Below, piece after piece: positions 43,882-52,620 of a DNA stretch of 64,000 nucleotides. Where the stretch lies: the NCBI RefSeq assembly GCF_021233435.1, contig NZ_CP089469.1, forward strand, positions 1-64,000, read 5' to 3'. The notes under the pieces are model-generated. The model searched no databases. It was not told where the DNA came from and saw only the letters and a program-made list of their open reading frames with translations. Source of the DNA: Halobacterium noricense (lineage in GTDB: Archaea > Halobacteriota > Halobacteria > Halobacteriales > Halobacteriaceae). The position numbers were made by a program, and so were the translations under genes. Each line of letters starts with the position of its first letter. Positions within the stretch are counted from its first letter, which is position 1.

Positions 43882-44330
43882 ATGAGCAAGCATTCGCCTG
43901 ACCACCTGCACGAATCCCCGGCGGACGCCGAGTATTCCTCGACGCTCCGAATCACGTCGACGCCGTTCGAGGAGCACACGGAGAGTGTGCTGAACCGCGC
44001 TGAGCGCTGGGAGCAGGGCGAAGCGGTGCCCACGTCGTCAACTTCCAGGACACCAGCCGGCTCCAGCGCGTTCTCACGCCGCGCCGCCTGGAGCTGGTAC
44101 GGAGTCTGATGGAGGAGCCAGCCGAGAGCATCCGCGCCCTTACCGACCGCCTCGACCGGGACGTCCGTCAGGTTCACGACGACCTGCAGATCCTGAGCGA
44201 GTACCGTATCGTTCACTTCCGCGAAGCGGGCAGCGCGAAGCAGCCCCACGTTCCCTACGACACGGTGAAGATCGAGGTCGAACTCACTACGTCGGTCGGT
44301 GACACCTCAGAGTCGTCGACGTCCGCGTAG
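43882..44330 (+). pseudogene. Frameshifted HVO_A0114-type DNA-binding protein
   Basis: The first part (MSKHSPDHLHESPADAEYSS...RWEQGEAVP) and the rest (HVVNFQDTSRLQRVLTPRRLELV...KQPHVPYDTVKIEVELT) are in different frames; one base is missing near 44030. Rejoined, it is a full wHTH of this family. It is followed by a 50-aa partner-like gene. Antitoxin-like, probably inactive. Confidence 0.72.
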
Positions 44331-44372
44331 CCGTCCACAAGCTTATTCCACCCGAGCGCCGACATTTCATCA

Positions 44373-44525
44373 ATGAGTCGCCACTCTGCTGGCGATGACC
44401 GCAAGAGCGATGCCGAGGACGGGGGTCGTCCTGAGGTTCCCGAGGGCATTCTTCGCGGTATTGAGGACATCGCCGAAGGGAATACAGCGAGCAAAGAGGA
44501 TCTCGAGTCTGTCCTGAAGTACTGA
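44373..44525 (+). CDS. 50-aa hypothetical protein
   Basis: Encodes MSRHSAGDDRKSDAEDG...GILRGIEDIAEGNTASKEDLESVLKY. Acidic and helical, with a sensible ATG 42 bp past the antitoxin-like pseudogene. It may have been part of that toxin-antitoxin unit. Confidence 0.5.
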   Translation: MSRHSAGDDRKSDAEDGGRPEVPEGILRGIEDIAEGNTASKEDLESVLKY

Positions 44526-44744
44526 CTGACGTTTCCTGAGACAGAGATGAGCTACGTATCACTGTCGGCCGTCGGACGAAGAGACGAGGGTCATCTTTGC
44601 TGGTGAATCCGATTTCACTCACGAGGCCGTTCGGACTTAGCTCATTGTCGAACTCTACAAAGCGCTGTCCAACTCCTAACACACGTCATCGACACCCAGT
44701 TTGCGCTCGTATCGCCAGTCGAGCGATTCGTGGTACTGCTTTTA

Positions 44745-45261
44745 TACCGCTGAACAGGCGCAATACCACGGCCTTCAGGCCGTGGATACGCCCCGCCACT
44801 TCGGAGAGAACCCACGTTCGACAGCACTCTGAGTTTCGGGATACCGACGTTTAAGTGACAGGCACCCCTATTACTGGATAGGAATCGGTCGGAACGGAGC
44901 GGATTCCGAACCGTCCTTCGGAGGCGGCCTGTCCGCCCACGTAACGAGGCAGTATCCGAAAGAGCAGTCGGTGAACGCCACATCCTCGACGGGTGTGCCA
45001 ACGTGCCGACTGCTCAAAGCAAACCAGACGATACCCCCGACTCCGTTGACGCCTGCTGGCGTCCCCGTGGCCAAAACAACACGGGGACGCCAAACACGGT
45101 TGAGGATAGGGGTACCGGCGGGTTGGCACTGCCAGCAGTCCACCAGTCCGATATTGTGGGACTATCCGTGCCCGAAAGGCCTGGTAGTCCGGTGATTGGG
45201 CTGCGAACCTGAAACTCCCACCGCTCGGGATTCCTCCGCGTTTACGCGGAGGAGGATGTCA
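44745..45261 (+). mobile_element. tnpB-less IS200/IS605 relic
   Basis: Left hairpin CCACGGCCTTCAGGCCGTGG (44766-44785) and right hairpin CCTCCGCGTTTACGCGGAGG (45233-45252) ending GGATGTCA, like the right end of element 2. About 450 bp between contain no intact gene. Probably a deletion derivative. Confidence 0.6.
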
Positions 45262-45609
45262 ATCGGCTTCGTCGACATTGTTGAGCGCACTATTCAGTTC
45301 GAAGAGTTCCTGGACGACGTCACTCTTAGCGACTCGGTAGCGACGAGGCGACGTGTTTGGGACCTCCTCGACGATATCGGTCTCCAGTAGGAGATCGATG
45401 TAGTTGCTGACCGTCTGCCGAGTGACGCCGGCGTGATCGGCGAACTCCGTCTTGTTGAACTCCCGACCGGGAGGGAGGGTGAGGATGGCGTCAAGGAGGA
45501 TAGGGACGCTCTCGTGCTGAAAGAGATGGAGGACGCCGCTCGGGTTCTCAAGGCGAGCCTCCTTAGTGTCCTTCTCCTCCGCCGGGTGCTTCGGCGTTGA
45601 CTCGCTCAT
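45259..45609 (-). CDS. wHTH transcriptional regulator
   Basis: A 116-aa protein with a winged helix (EFNKTEFADHAGVTRQTVSNYIDLLLETDIVEEV) and an acidic tail. Its TGA stop coincides with the right end of the IS relic. Start at MSESTPKHP. Divergent from the 105-aa gene at 45704. Target unknown. Confidence 0.8.
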   Translation of the reverse strand: MSESTPKHPAEEKDTKEARLENPSGVLHLFQHESVPILLDAILTLPPGREFNKTEFADHAGVTRQTVSNYIDLLLETDIVEEVPNTSPRRYRVAKSDVVQELFELNSALNNVDEAD

Positions 45610-45703
45610 GTTTCTAGTGTGCCGGTCGGCGTACATAGTTGTTTGTTTTGGCGTAAACGCTCGTTAACGCACACTTATCAGAGAGGGGTGAAGATAGGGG
45701 AAT

Positions 45704-46021
45704 ATGCGCAAGCCATCGGTGAAATGCGCTCTCCTCGCGGCGATGATAGCTGAGCACCGGTGGGGGTCACCGATCGTCGAGGAGAATCTCCTCTCCATTT
45801 CCGCCATCGAGACGAACGACTATCCCACCGCGAGCAAGGTCTTCGATGAGCTCCGATCCGCTCTCTACATCATCAACCGGGGGAAGCGGGGCATCGAACT
45901 GAACAGTGGCGAATTCGGAGCGCTCGCTGACCGTCTCTATCACGAGTGCGGGTGGGAACCGTTCGAAATCAAGAGTCGGCTGAAGCACTACGAGGGGTGG
46001 GATAATCACGAGTGGGCGTAG
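45704..46021 (+). CDS. Hypothetical 105-aa protein
   Basis: A helical protein (VKCALLAAMIAEHRWGSPIVEENLLSI...ALADRLYHECGWEPFEIKSRLKHYEGW). Divergent from a wHTH regulator that may control it. No family recognised; small size and position suggest an effector of a toxin-antitoxin or regulatory pair, which is not proven. Confidence 0.6.
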   Translation: MRKPSVKCALLAAMIAEHRWGSPIVEENLLSISAIETNDYPTASKVFDELRSALYIINRGKRGIELNSGEFGALADRLYHECGWEPFEIKSRLKHYEGWDNHEWA

Positions 46022-46085
46022 TCCCGCGAGAGCGTATTCGACGAAGGAGACACTGTCTTCCGAGGAAAACGCCGTTCGAACCACA

Positions 46086-46346
46086 CTACTCGTCCGAGAG
46101 CCACGGCGGCGGGCCGTCTTCTCTGATTTCGGCGTCGATCCCGAGTTCCTCGAGGCACGCCTCGGGGTCATCGATCTCCTCGCCGCGACCGACGTGGCTA
46201 TCCAGAGCGTCGGCAAGTTGTCGGAGCGCCTCGGCTTCCGTGTCGCCAAAGGACGCCACCCCCGACTCGACGTGTCGCGCAGTCATGCGACCGTCGTTCT
46301 TGTGGATGAACTCGACGCCCGAGGGCGGGTCCGATACCGTCGCCAT
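46086..46346 (-). CDS. HicB-like antitoxin
   Basis: An 86-aa protein with the HicB-like core (HKNDGRMTARHVESGVASFGDTEAEALRQLADAL). HicB usually follows or precedes HicA, an RNA-targeting toxin. No HicA is intact here; ten codons like its N-terminus (VVRTAFSSED) appear just downstream (about 46050-46080). Start at MATVSDPP; GTG at 46352 also possible. Confidence 0.72.
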   Translation of the reverse strand: MATVSDPPSGVEFIHKNDGRMTARHVESGVASFGDTEAEALRQLADALDSHVGRGEEIDDPEACLEELGIDAEIREDGPPPWLSDE

Positions 46347-46397
46347 ACACACAGATACGCGCCGAGAGTGACGTAACCCTTCCCCTGCGCCACGGTC

Positions 46398-46439
46398 TTA
46401 ACCAACAGACACCGCCCTCTACCCCCGAGTGTTGGTTAA
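46398..46439. repeat. 42-bp inverted repeat, TTAACCAACA family, copy 7
   Basis: Perfect arms TTAACCAACA / TGTTGGTTAA, spacer 22 bp. The right arm overlaps the stop codon of the upstream gene (46436) and the repeat lies 52 bp before HicB. Confidence 0.85.
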
Positions 46440-46930
46440 CCGCTGAGCGCGAGCCCGCCAGCGACCGCCACACCGGCGACCACGACGCCGATCACAAGCA
46501 GGGCGTAGTTCGCTATTGGGTTCGCGGCCGTGACGACGTCGAGCGTGTACTTCTCGCCATGCACGGGCGCGAACGGCCGAACGCCAGTCGGTGTGAGCAC
46601 GTCAGCGAGGATATGCGCCACCACGGCGAGCGTCCCGACGACGGCGCCGAACAGGCCCGTTCCGAGCGCAGCGAGCACGCCACGGGACGTCCCCAGTAGT
46701 AGGCCACCGACACCGGCGACCGCGCCGACGGCGAGCGCGAACCACACGGTATGTGTCGGTCCTCGGTGTTTCACGCCGGGGATTCGTTGGTCGACATCAG
46801 GGAGCATGGCCCCGCCAACGACAACGGCACCACCGAGCACTCCGAGCGTGGTGTAGCCAAGCGCAGTCAGGATGAATACAACGGGGGCGTAGGCGACCAA
46901 CGCCGCGCCGTAGTGGCCTTTCTGGTGCAT
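46436..46930 (-). CDS. Membrane-bound metal-dependent hydrolase (YdjM/DUF457)
   Basis: A 164-aa membrane protein with about four helices and the family's metal-site residues: His in MHQKGHYGAAL, the PDVDQRIPGVKHRGPTHT segment, and HILADVLTPTGVRP. Related proteins (YdjM/LexA-regulated) have unknown substrates. Last gene of the integrase operon; it starts 4 bp from the previous stop. Confidence 0.85.
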   Translation of the reverse strand: MHQKGHYGAALVAYAPVVFILTALGYTTLGVLGGAVVVGGAMLPDVDQRIPGVKHRGPTHTVWFALAVGAVAGVGGLLLGTSRGVLAALGTGLFGAVVGTLAVVAHILADVLTPTGVRPFAPVHGEKYTLDVVTAANPIANYALLVIGVVVAGVAVAGGLALSG

Positions 46931-46933
46931 GGG

Positions 46934-47207
46934 TTAGTAGTCCCGAAGCCACTCCGGCCCGCCGTAGGCGTCGACGTAACACCGCCTGTGTGCCGGCTCG
47001 CCCCTCGGGTTCGGCACCGCCTTTTCTAACGGAACCGATTCCCCGCATAGGTCACACTCGGCCGTGTGGCCCGCTTGCCGGGCGTCCGGTGAGAGATTCT
47101 TTGTCTCGACATAGAGCTCTTGGAGCGCGCGTGGCGTCAGCCGAACGAGGACTTTCTCGCGGTCGTCCTCATCTCGCTGTTCCGGCGTGTACGTGAGCAC
47201 CCAATCT
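46934..47207 (-). pseudogene. Zinc-finger gene, 3' part, split by ISH3
   Basis: Encodes WVLTYTPEQRDEDDREKVLVRLTPRALQELY...CDLCGESV...HRRCYVDAYGG. Removing the IS and one 5-bp duplication joins it in frame to the part at 48607. GTG at 47200 could still start an 88-aa product. Confidence 0.85.
47203..47207. repeat. Target-site duplication, left (AATCT)
   Basis: AATCT directly before the element, repeated at 48607-48611. Confidence 0.85.
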
Positions 47208-48606
47208 CAGTACTTCACAAAGCCGGTTAGTTAGAACGTCTGCTTGCTGAGGATGTGTACTCCAACAAGCAAGCAGACGGTGAGATTCACGAGGACCAAC
47301 TTCTTAACTTTCTCGTCAACCGCCTTGACGAGGAAGTTCCAATCTCTTTAGCAAATAACGCTGAAATCGCTGCTGAGGACATCTATGAGGTCCTCGTCGG
47401 CGCTTGCGCCGACGGGACCTCTGTCTCTACGCTCTGTGCGTCGAGCCAGAATACACCCACTGCGAACACGATCCTCTACCATCTTCGGACGAAGTTCGAG
47501 CCGGAACGGCTCGAACGAGTCGCTAACACGCTCCTTCGGAAGGATATCGATGAACTGCTCCCCAAGCAGGTGGAGGTCTGCGCAGACCTCCACCTGCGAC
47601 CCTACTACGGTGACAAAGCCGACACAGACGGTCTCTATCACTCGGTAGCGAAGCGTGGAACCACCGCGTTCCACGCCTACGCCACACTCTACGCGCGTGT
47701 GACGAACAAACGCTACACGCTGGCGGTGCGCCGTCTCGAAGACGGCGACACCGCCAGCAGCGTCCTCGCTGAGTTCCTCGGTATTCTCGACGGCCTTGAC
47801 ACCGAGATCAAGGCCGTCTACCTTGATCGCGGATTCTACGACAGCAAGTGCCTCACGCTGCTTCAGACGCACGACTACGCGTACGTGATCCCAATCATCC
47901 GGTGGGGTGAGACGATTCAGCAAGAGCTCTCGGAAGGGTGGAGTCGTGTCATTCAGCACGATCTGACAGGGAAACTCGACGGCCACAGCTGGACCGTCGA
48001 GTTTCCCGTCTACATCGACTGTACGTACCTAAACGGGAAGTATGACGAGAACGGTGTGGCGCGTCACGGCTACGCCGCTGACGCGCCGTTCATCGACTCA
48101 CCACGCGACGCTCGATACCACTACACCAAGCGGTTCGGTATCGAGTCGAGCTATCGATTGTTTGAACAAGCGATAGCGACAACAACCACACGAGATCCAA
48201 CGGTACGGCTGCTGTACGTCGTGGTGAGTCTGCTATTACAGAACGTCTGGCGGTACCTTCACTACGAGTATGTGGCGACGCCCCGCCGAGGCGGGCGTCG
48301 CCTCTGGTGGTGGCCGTACAAGGAGTTCGTCAATATGGTTCGACGAGCTGCGTGGACGGCCCTCGCGGTGCGTCGGGCCGTCCCCGCGAATCGGCCACCT
48401 GACGACCGGTTCCACCGCTAACCACCGACCGAGCAAGCCAGCAAAGTGAGTGGCAACGCTGTCGCGTCGGCGGCTGACCGCCGCCGACAGCGACAGCTCT
48501 CCGTCGATCCGTCCGTAATCATCTCATCGAGACCATCAGTACAACCGCTTCGAGACAGAACTTAGGCCGCAGAAACAGCTAGCTGTGGATGCTTTGTGAG
48601 GTACTG
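47208..48606 (+). mobile_element. ISH3-family insertion sequence, copy 1
   Basis: A 1399-bp element. Left end CAGTACTTCACAAAGC and right end GCTTTGTGAGGTACTG are inverted repeats (one mismatch). AATCT is duplicated at both sides. One complete transposase gene. It interrupts a zinc-finger gene on the minus strand. Confidence 0.92.
47255..48421 (+). CDS. ISH3-family transposase
   Basis: A 388-aa DDE transposase of the haloarchaeal ISH3 family. Recognised by DLHLRPYYGD, KRGTTAFHAYATLY, RLEDGDTASSVLAEF, AVYLDRGFYD and KRFGIESSYR. Starts with GTG (position 47255) and appears complete. The second copy at 63088 is about 85-90 % similar by eye. Probably able to transpose. Confidence 0.93.
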   Translation: MYSNKQADGEIHEDQLLNFLVNRLDEEVPISLANNAEIAAEDIYEVLVGACADGTSVSTLCASSQNTPTANTILYHLRTKFEPERLERVANTLLRKDIDELLPKQVEVCADLHLRPYYGDKADTDGLYHSVAKRGTTAFHAYATLYARVTNKRYTLAVRRLEDGDTASSVLAEFLGILDGLDTEIKAVYLDRGFYDSKCLTLLQTHDYAYVIPIIRWGETIQQELSEGWSRVIQHDLTGKLDGHSWTVEFPVYIDCTYLNGKYDENGVARHGYAADAPFIDSPRDARYHYTKRFGIESSYRLFEQAIATTTTRDPTVRLLYVVVSLLLQNVWRYLHYEYVATPRRGGRRLWWWPYKEFVNMVRRAAWTALAVRRAVPANRPPDDRFHR

Positions 48607-48611
48607 AATCT
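48607..48611. repeat. Target-site duplication, right (AATCT)
   Basis: Second copy of the 5-bp target duplication. Confidence 0.85.
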
Positions 48612-48754
48612 TGGCCCGCTTCGCCGTCGCCGCCCGGTCCCAGCGAAATCGTCTGTGCGAGGTCGTCCGGAACGTAGTGCCACTCGTTATCCCTGAACCG
48701 CGGGTAGTTCCCCGCCGGTCGCGGGTTCTCGGGATCGACGTCGTCCTCGGTCAC
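48607..48754 (-). pseudogene. Zinc-finger gene, 5' part, split by ISH3
   Basis: Encodes MTEDDVDPENPRPAG...GDGEAGQD; the present frame then runs into the element until 48536. Rejoined with 46934-47207 it makes a protein of about 138 aa with a C-terminal CxxC...CY zinc site. Its start overlaps the integrase stop by 4 bp. Confidence 0.85.
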
Positions 48755-49356
48755 GCGAGCCCCGCCTCCTCGAAGGCGTCGTTGACGACCTCGGCCGTCG
48801 GGGCATTGAGATATGGTTCGATGGCCTGGAAGGAGTCCCAGCCACCGACAGCCATCACAACCCGGGGATTCATCTGTCGGTCGACGAGAAGGCGCTGAGC
48901 GAAGCGGCGGCGGAGATCGTGAGAACTCACGTACTGGTAGTCGTCGTCCCCGGTTTCGGCGGCCGCACGCTCGGCCGTGCGCTTCACGACGTCGCGGACG
49001 CCGCGCTCGGTGAGATCGATCAATAAATCGTCTGGCGCTATATCTTCGGCATTCTGATAGCGGTGAACGTCGCCCTCGACGTCCGCGGGGAGGTAGGCGT
49101 CACGGGGCTTCCCGCCGTTCCCGGTCGTGTCCTTGCCCTCCGGAACCCGGAGTCGATAGTGATCGCCGTCCGGTGTGCGTTTCACGTGCTCGGGGCGGAT
49201 CTGTGGAATTTCGAAGGCTCGGAGGCCGACGTAGCCACCGAGTTGGATGATGAGATCGTCGCGATGGTTCGCAGCGGCCCGCCGCAGCTCCTCGAGTTCG
49301 GCGTCGGTCATCCAGACCTTGTATTCGTCCTGCTTTGCGGTCGCTTCCAGTCGCAT
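48751..49356 (-). CDS. Short tyrosine recombinase
   Basis: A 201-aa integrase containing only the catalytic domain: Arg46 in YVGLRAFEIPQI, the H-x-x-R box in SSHDLRRRFAQ, and nucleophile Tyr182 in IEPYLNAP. The missing N-terminal arm-binding domain is normal for this haloarchaeal subgroup. It starts the operon of recombinase, zinc-finger protein and YdjM-like protein. No attachment site found. Confidence 0.85.
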   Translation of the reverse strand: MRLEATAKQDEYKVWMTDAELEELRRAAANHRDDLIIQLGGYVGLRAFEIPQIRPEHVKRTPDGDHYRLRVPEGKDTTGNGGKPRDAYLPADVEGDVHRYQNAEDIAPDDLLIDLTERGVRDVVKRTAERAAAETGDDDYQYVSSHDLRRRFAQRLLVDRQMNPRVVMAVGGWDSFQAIEPYLNAPTAEVVNDAFEEAGLA

Positions 49357-49606
49357 AGGAGCTTCTATAACAAGCTTACACTAAATATCTGTCGAGCATC
49401 AGAAACGGTGGTGTGTCATCCCCCGATTAGGCCGCTAGAGCGGAGAATAGCGGTATTCCAGTGACGACTTCTATGATAACCCGGAAGTCACTGAACGCCG
49501 TGAGGCATCAAATGACGAAAAGAAATGCCGCTATTACGGCCCGACAAGCGATCGTCTCGACTCATACTACGAGATTGACCTACCAACTCGTTCTCGGACA
49601 AGATGA

Positions 49607-50761
49607 CCTAGAGGCGGGAACTATCGACGAAACGCTGCACGCGAACTCGAGCGGTTCGTCGAGTGGGCCGCTGGCGAGCGCTGCGACGAGGACTGGACCG
49701 GGATCGTTCCCGAGGACGTCGACCGCGACCCGGCCTTCGAAGACCTCGACAAACGCGTCTTCCGTGAGTACGCCCGCCATCTCGCCGGCGACCTCGGGCT
49801 CAAACAGAACACGATCCAGACCTACTACGCCTACGTCTCGGCGTGGTGTGGCTGGTGCGTCAACGAGGGCTATCTCGAAGCGCACTACGCGCAGCGGGCG
49901 AGTGCGATGGCGCCGCTGCCGGAGGACGACGGCCGCAAGCCCGGCGACCAGCAGGCCTGGACGTCCGAACAGCGCCACGCCCTCACCCGCCACGTCGACG
50001 AACGGGCCCGCGATGCCGTCGAGGCGTACACGACACTCCCGGAGGATACTGACCCCCTCGACAAGCAGCGAGGGCGCTACGCGGCGCTGAAGGCGGCTCG
50101 TGACCGGGCTTTGGTGTTCGTCCTCGCGTACACCGCCGTCCGCGTCGGTGAACTTCTCCGGGACCCGAACGATCCGCGTCGACGTGGCGTCCGCTGGGAG
50201 GACCTCTCGCTTGACGAGGGGAGTATGGACGTCTACCGGAAGAAACAGCAGTGGGACGCCGCCAGTCTCCCCGACCCGGTGATCTCGCCGCTACGGAGCT
50301 ACCACCAGCTGATGAACCCGCCGACAGAGCGCTGGCCGGTGTTTCCGACGTTCGACCAACGGACGCTCGCGGGACTCGTCCCGGACGAGCTCGCCGACCG
50401 AGGGGAACGCCCAGAAGCAATTACTGAGCGGCGTGAGGAGTACGCTCGCGACCTGCTGCTGGCGCCTGATGAGGACATTCGGCCGCCGTCGATCACGACG
50501 GACGGCGCACGGTCGATTCTCCAGCGGCTTTCAGAGACCGCAGAGATTGACATCGACCATCCGAAACACGATTATCTTGCGCCGCACGGTGGTCGACGCG
50601 GGATGGGTGAGGTCCTCGTTCGAGCATTCGGGTACACGGTCGCAGCCCGGTATCTTGATAATTCGGAGGAGATGGTCCGTGAGCGGTACTCTCATATTGA
50701 GGCCGGCGAACTTGGTGATGTGGCGACAGAAGCACTCGACGAAATCGAACCACGGCCCTAG
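49607..50761 (+). pseudogene. 5'-truncated copy of the tyrosine recombinase
   Basis: Open from GGNYRRNAARELERF to the end, over 90 % identical to residues 29-410 of the enzyme at 1544. The first 28 codons and start are missing; the sequence upstream is unrelated and has a stop at 49604. All catalytic residues remain (AVRVGELL, PHGGRRG, RERYSHI). An internal ATG at 49907 could give a 284-aa product. Confidence 0.88.
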
Positions 50762-50777
50762 GGCAGAATAACTGAAG

Positions 50778-51400
50778 TCATCCCCCAGTCCTTGCTCGTC
50801 GCATTCCCTCGTAGAGGGCTGGGAGGCCGAGGGGGAGGGCCAGCATGCCGAACCCGATTAGCGCATACTTGGTTCCGCGTATACGCTGCAGTATCAGAAC
50901 CGTGACGACGGCGCCGAGAAGCACAATCAGGAACGCTGCGTTACTCCAAATAACGTCGTAGGTCGAACATTACAGCCAGCAAACGAACGTGTAGGCCGGG
51001 GCGTTCCAGGTCGGTGGATGGAGTTTCGGCCAGAAGAACCGGCAGTACGTGGTCCAGCCCAGCATCGCGACGGTCGGCAACCCGACGAGCCCCACCGCTG
51101 CCCCACGATTTCCGTCGCCGTATCGCCGGTATCCAGCGAGGAAGAGTGCGGGAAAGCAGAAAATCCACAGCCAGATCCCGATAGTGTAGGTTACTGGCCA
51201 GTGTCCGATACGGGGTTGCGTGACTGGTGCTCGAAGTGAAGCGGGCAAGGTTGCCCAGGGGAACGAGGGATCGGGGACAGGGTTCGTGAATAACGCGACG
51301 AGACAGAGGATTGTTCCGGCGAAAAGGCGTAAATGCCGGCCTTAGTGTACCGAATCAACCACGGAGGAAAGGGATCAGTCCGCTGGTGAGTCACCGACAT
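50778..51400 (-). pseudogene. Decayed copy of the 213-aa membrane protein
   Basis: Matches the gene at 6799 throughout but has a frameshift near 51330 (after AGIYAF) and a TAA after FVCWL (about 50971). It ends ALPLGLPALYEGMRR. Together with the neighbouring integrase and SHOCT genes it shows that the copper island was partly duplicated. Confidence 0.8.
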
Positions 51401-51434
51401 CGTCGGATACCGTCAAATTAGTTAGCGTCCTACT

Positions 51435-52169
51435 TCATCGATCCGACGTGAGCTGGTCGTGCCGGCGTTCGAATTCTTCCTCGTCGATTTCGCCCTGTGC
51501 GTACCGACGCTGGAGGGTATCCATCGCGGAATCCTGACTCTCGGGAGATTCATCACTTCTACCCAGTGCCCAGTAGAGGAGTCCACCAATCAGTCCCAGC
51601 ATTCCGAGTGCCCCGCCGATGAAGGGGACGCCGCCGCGACCGCCCCTCGATCCGCCCATCATGCCGCCGCCGGGACCCATCATGCCGCCATCGGTACTTC
51701 CGCTGCCCTCGACATCTGAGCCGACGGCGACGGCGCCGTTCTGGACTATCGTCTCGCTGTCGGGGACCTCGCCGTCCGGGATCGGGCTGTCTTCAGCTGG
51801 ACCGCCAGGGCTACCGACGACGATACGACCGACCATGCCGACCGTCTTGTGCGGGATACAGTAATAGTCGTACGTGCCGGGCGCCTCGAACGTGTACTCG
51901 AAGGCTCCCGACGAGATGGTTCCACTGTCGAATGCGCTGCCGTCGGCCGGAATCCGGTTCTCGTAGGCGGTCGCCGAGTGTGCTCCGGCCGCTATCTCGA
52001 AGCGGACGGTCGTGCCGGGTTCGACGTGGAGTCCGATCGGGTCGAAGTAGTTGTTGCCCATCTTCACGACGGGCGTCTCCTGTGCGGCGACTGGCTGGGT
52101 GAATCCCGCACTCGCGACTGTGCCGGCACCGAGCGCTCCTAGGAACTGGCGTCTACTGTAGTCTGTCAT
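51435..52169 (-). CDS. Halocyanin (blue-copper protein) fused to a SHOCT domain
   Basis: A 244-aa exported protein. A Tat signal (SRRQFLGALGAGTVASAGF) is followed by a plastocyanin-like domain with copper ligands His64 (AGAHSATAY), Cys104, His107 and Met112 (YYCIPHKTVGM). Then a Met/Gly-rich linker (GGMMGPGGGMMGGS), one membrane helix, and a C-terminal SHOCT motif (LQRRYAQGEIDEEEFERR). It would hold copper or pass electrons outside the membrane. Start at MTDYSRRQ. Confidence 0.88.
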   Translation of the reverse strand: MTDYSRRQFLGALGAGTVASAGFTQPVAAQETPVVKMGNNYFDPIGLHVEPGTTVRFEIAAGAHSATAYENRIPADGSAFDSGTISSGAFEYTFEAPGTYDYYCIPHKTVGMVGRIVVGSPGGPAEDSPIPDGEVPDSETIVQNGAVAVGSDVEGSGSTDGGMMGPGGGMMGGSRGGRGGVPFIGGALGMLGLIGGLLYWALGRSDESPESQDSAMDTLQRRYAQGEIDEEEFERRHDQLTSDR

Positions 52170-52212
52170 TGTAGCTGGTTGGCTTCTGTTATCCACGGAT
52201 GATGCTGGCGAG

Positions 52213-52497
52213 TCAGTTCGCGAGTCCGGGCGATTGCTGGCCGGCGCTCTCGATGGCTGCCTCCAGTTCGTCCTGGTCGGCGATGCCGATGAATTCGGCA
52301 GTTCTCTCCCCGTTCGCATACACAAGCGTCGTGGGCGTCTTTCGGACACCGTACTCCTCGGCCGTCTCCAGATCGGCCTGGATGTCGACCTCTCGGAACT
52401 CGACATCCGGATACGCGTCTTCGATGCCCTCGTTTTTCTCTCGCTGCGTTGCGCACGCTCCACAGGTCTCCTGCGTGAACAGGATAACTTCCGTCAT
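52213..52497 (-). CDS. Thioredoxin/glutaredoxin-like protein
   Basis: A 94-aa thioredoxin-fold protein with CGAC at residues 12-15 (TQETCGACATQ) and the cis-Pro TPTTLVY. Cytoplasmic. 43 bp upstream of the halocyanin gene, same strand; may serve in thiol exchange for metal proteins. Confidence 0.88.
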   Translation of the reverse strand: MTEVILFTQETCGACATQREKNEGIEDAYPDVEFREVDIQADLETAEEYGVRKTPTTLVYANGERTAEFIGIADQDELEAAIESAGQQSPGLAN

Positions 52498-52620
52498 AGT
52501 ATCTAGTATGGTCTTGTTCCTTTAGCGCATTTCTATTCACATCCGAAAGCTGTGACCCTCACAGCTTTCGGATTCCAAGGAGGTGGACGTGAGTAACGCC
52601 GGAGGTTGGTGGTTGGACCG

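Noticed and set aside
49461-50090. A 209-aa plus-strand frame
   Set aside because: A Ser/Thr/Arg-rich shadow of the truncated integrase, which is in another frame with intact homology.
51435-52463. A 342-aa reading of the halocyanin gene
   Set aside because: The first 98 residues are Arg/Ser-rich and antisense-like, overlapping the thioredoxin-like gene in another frame; the Tat signal fixes the start at 52169.
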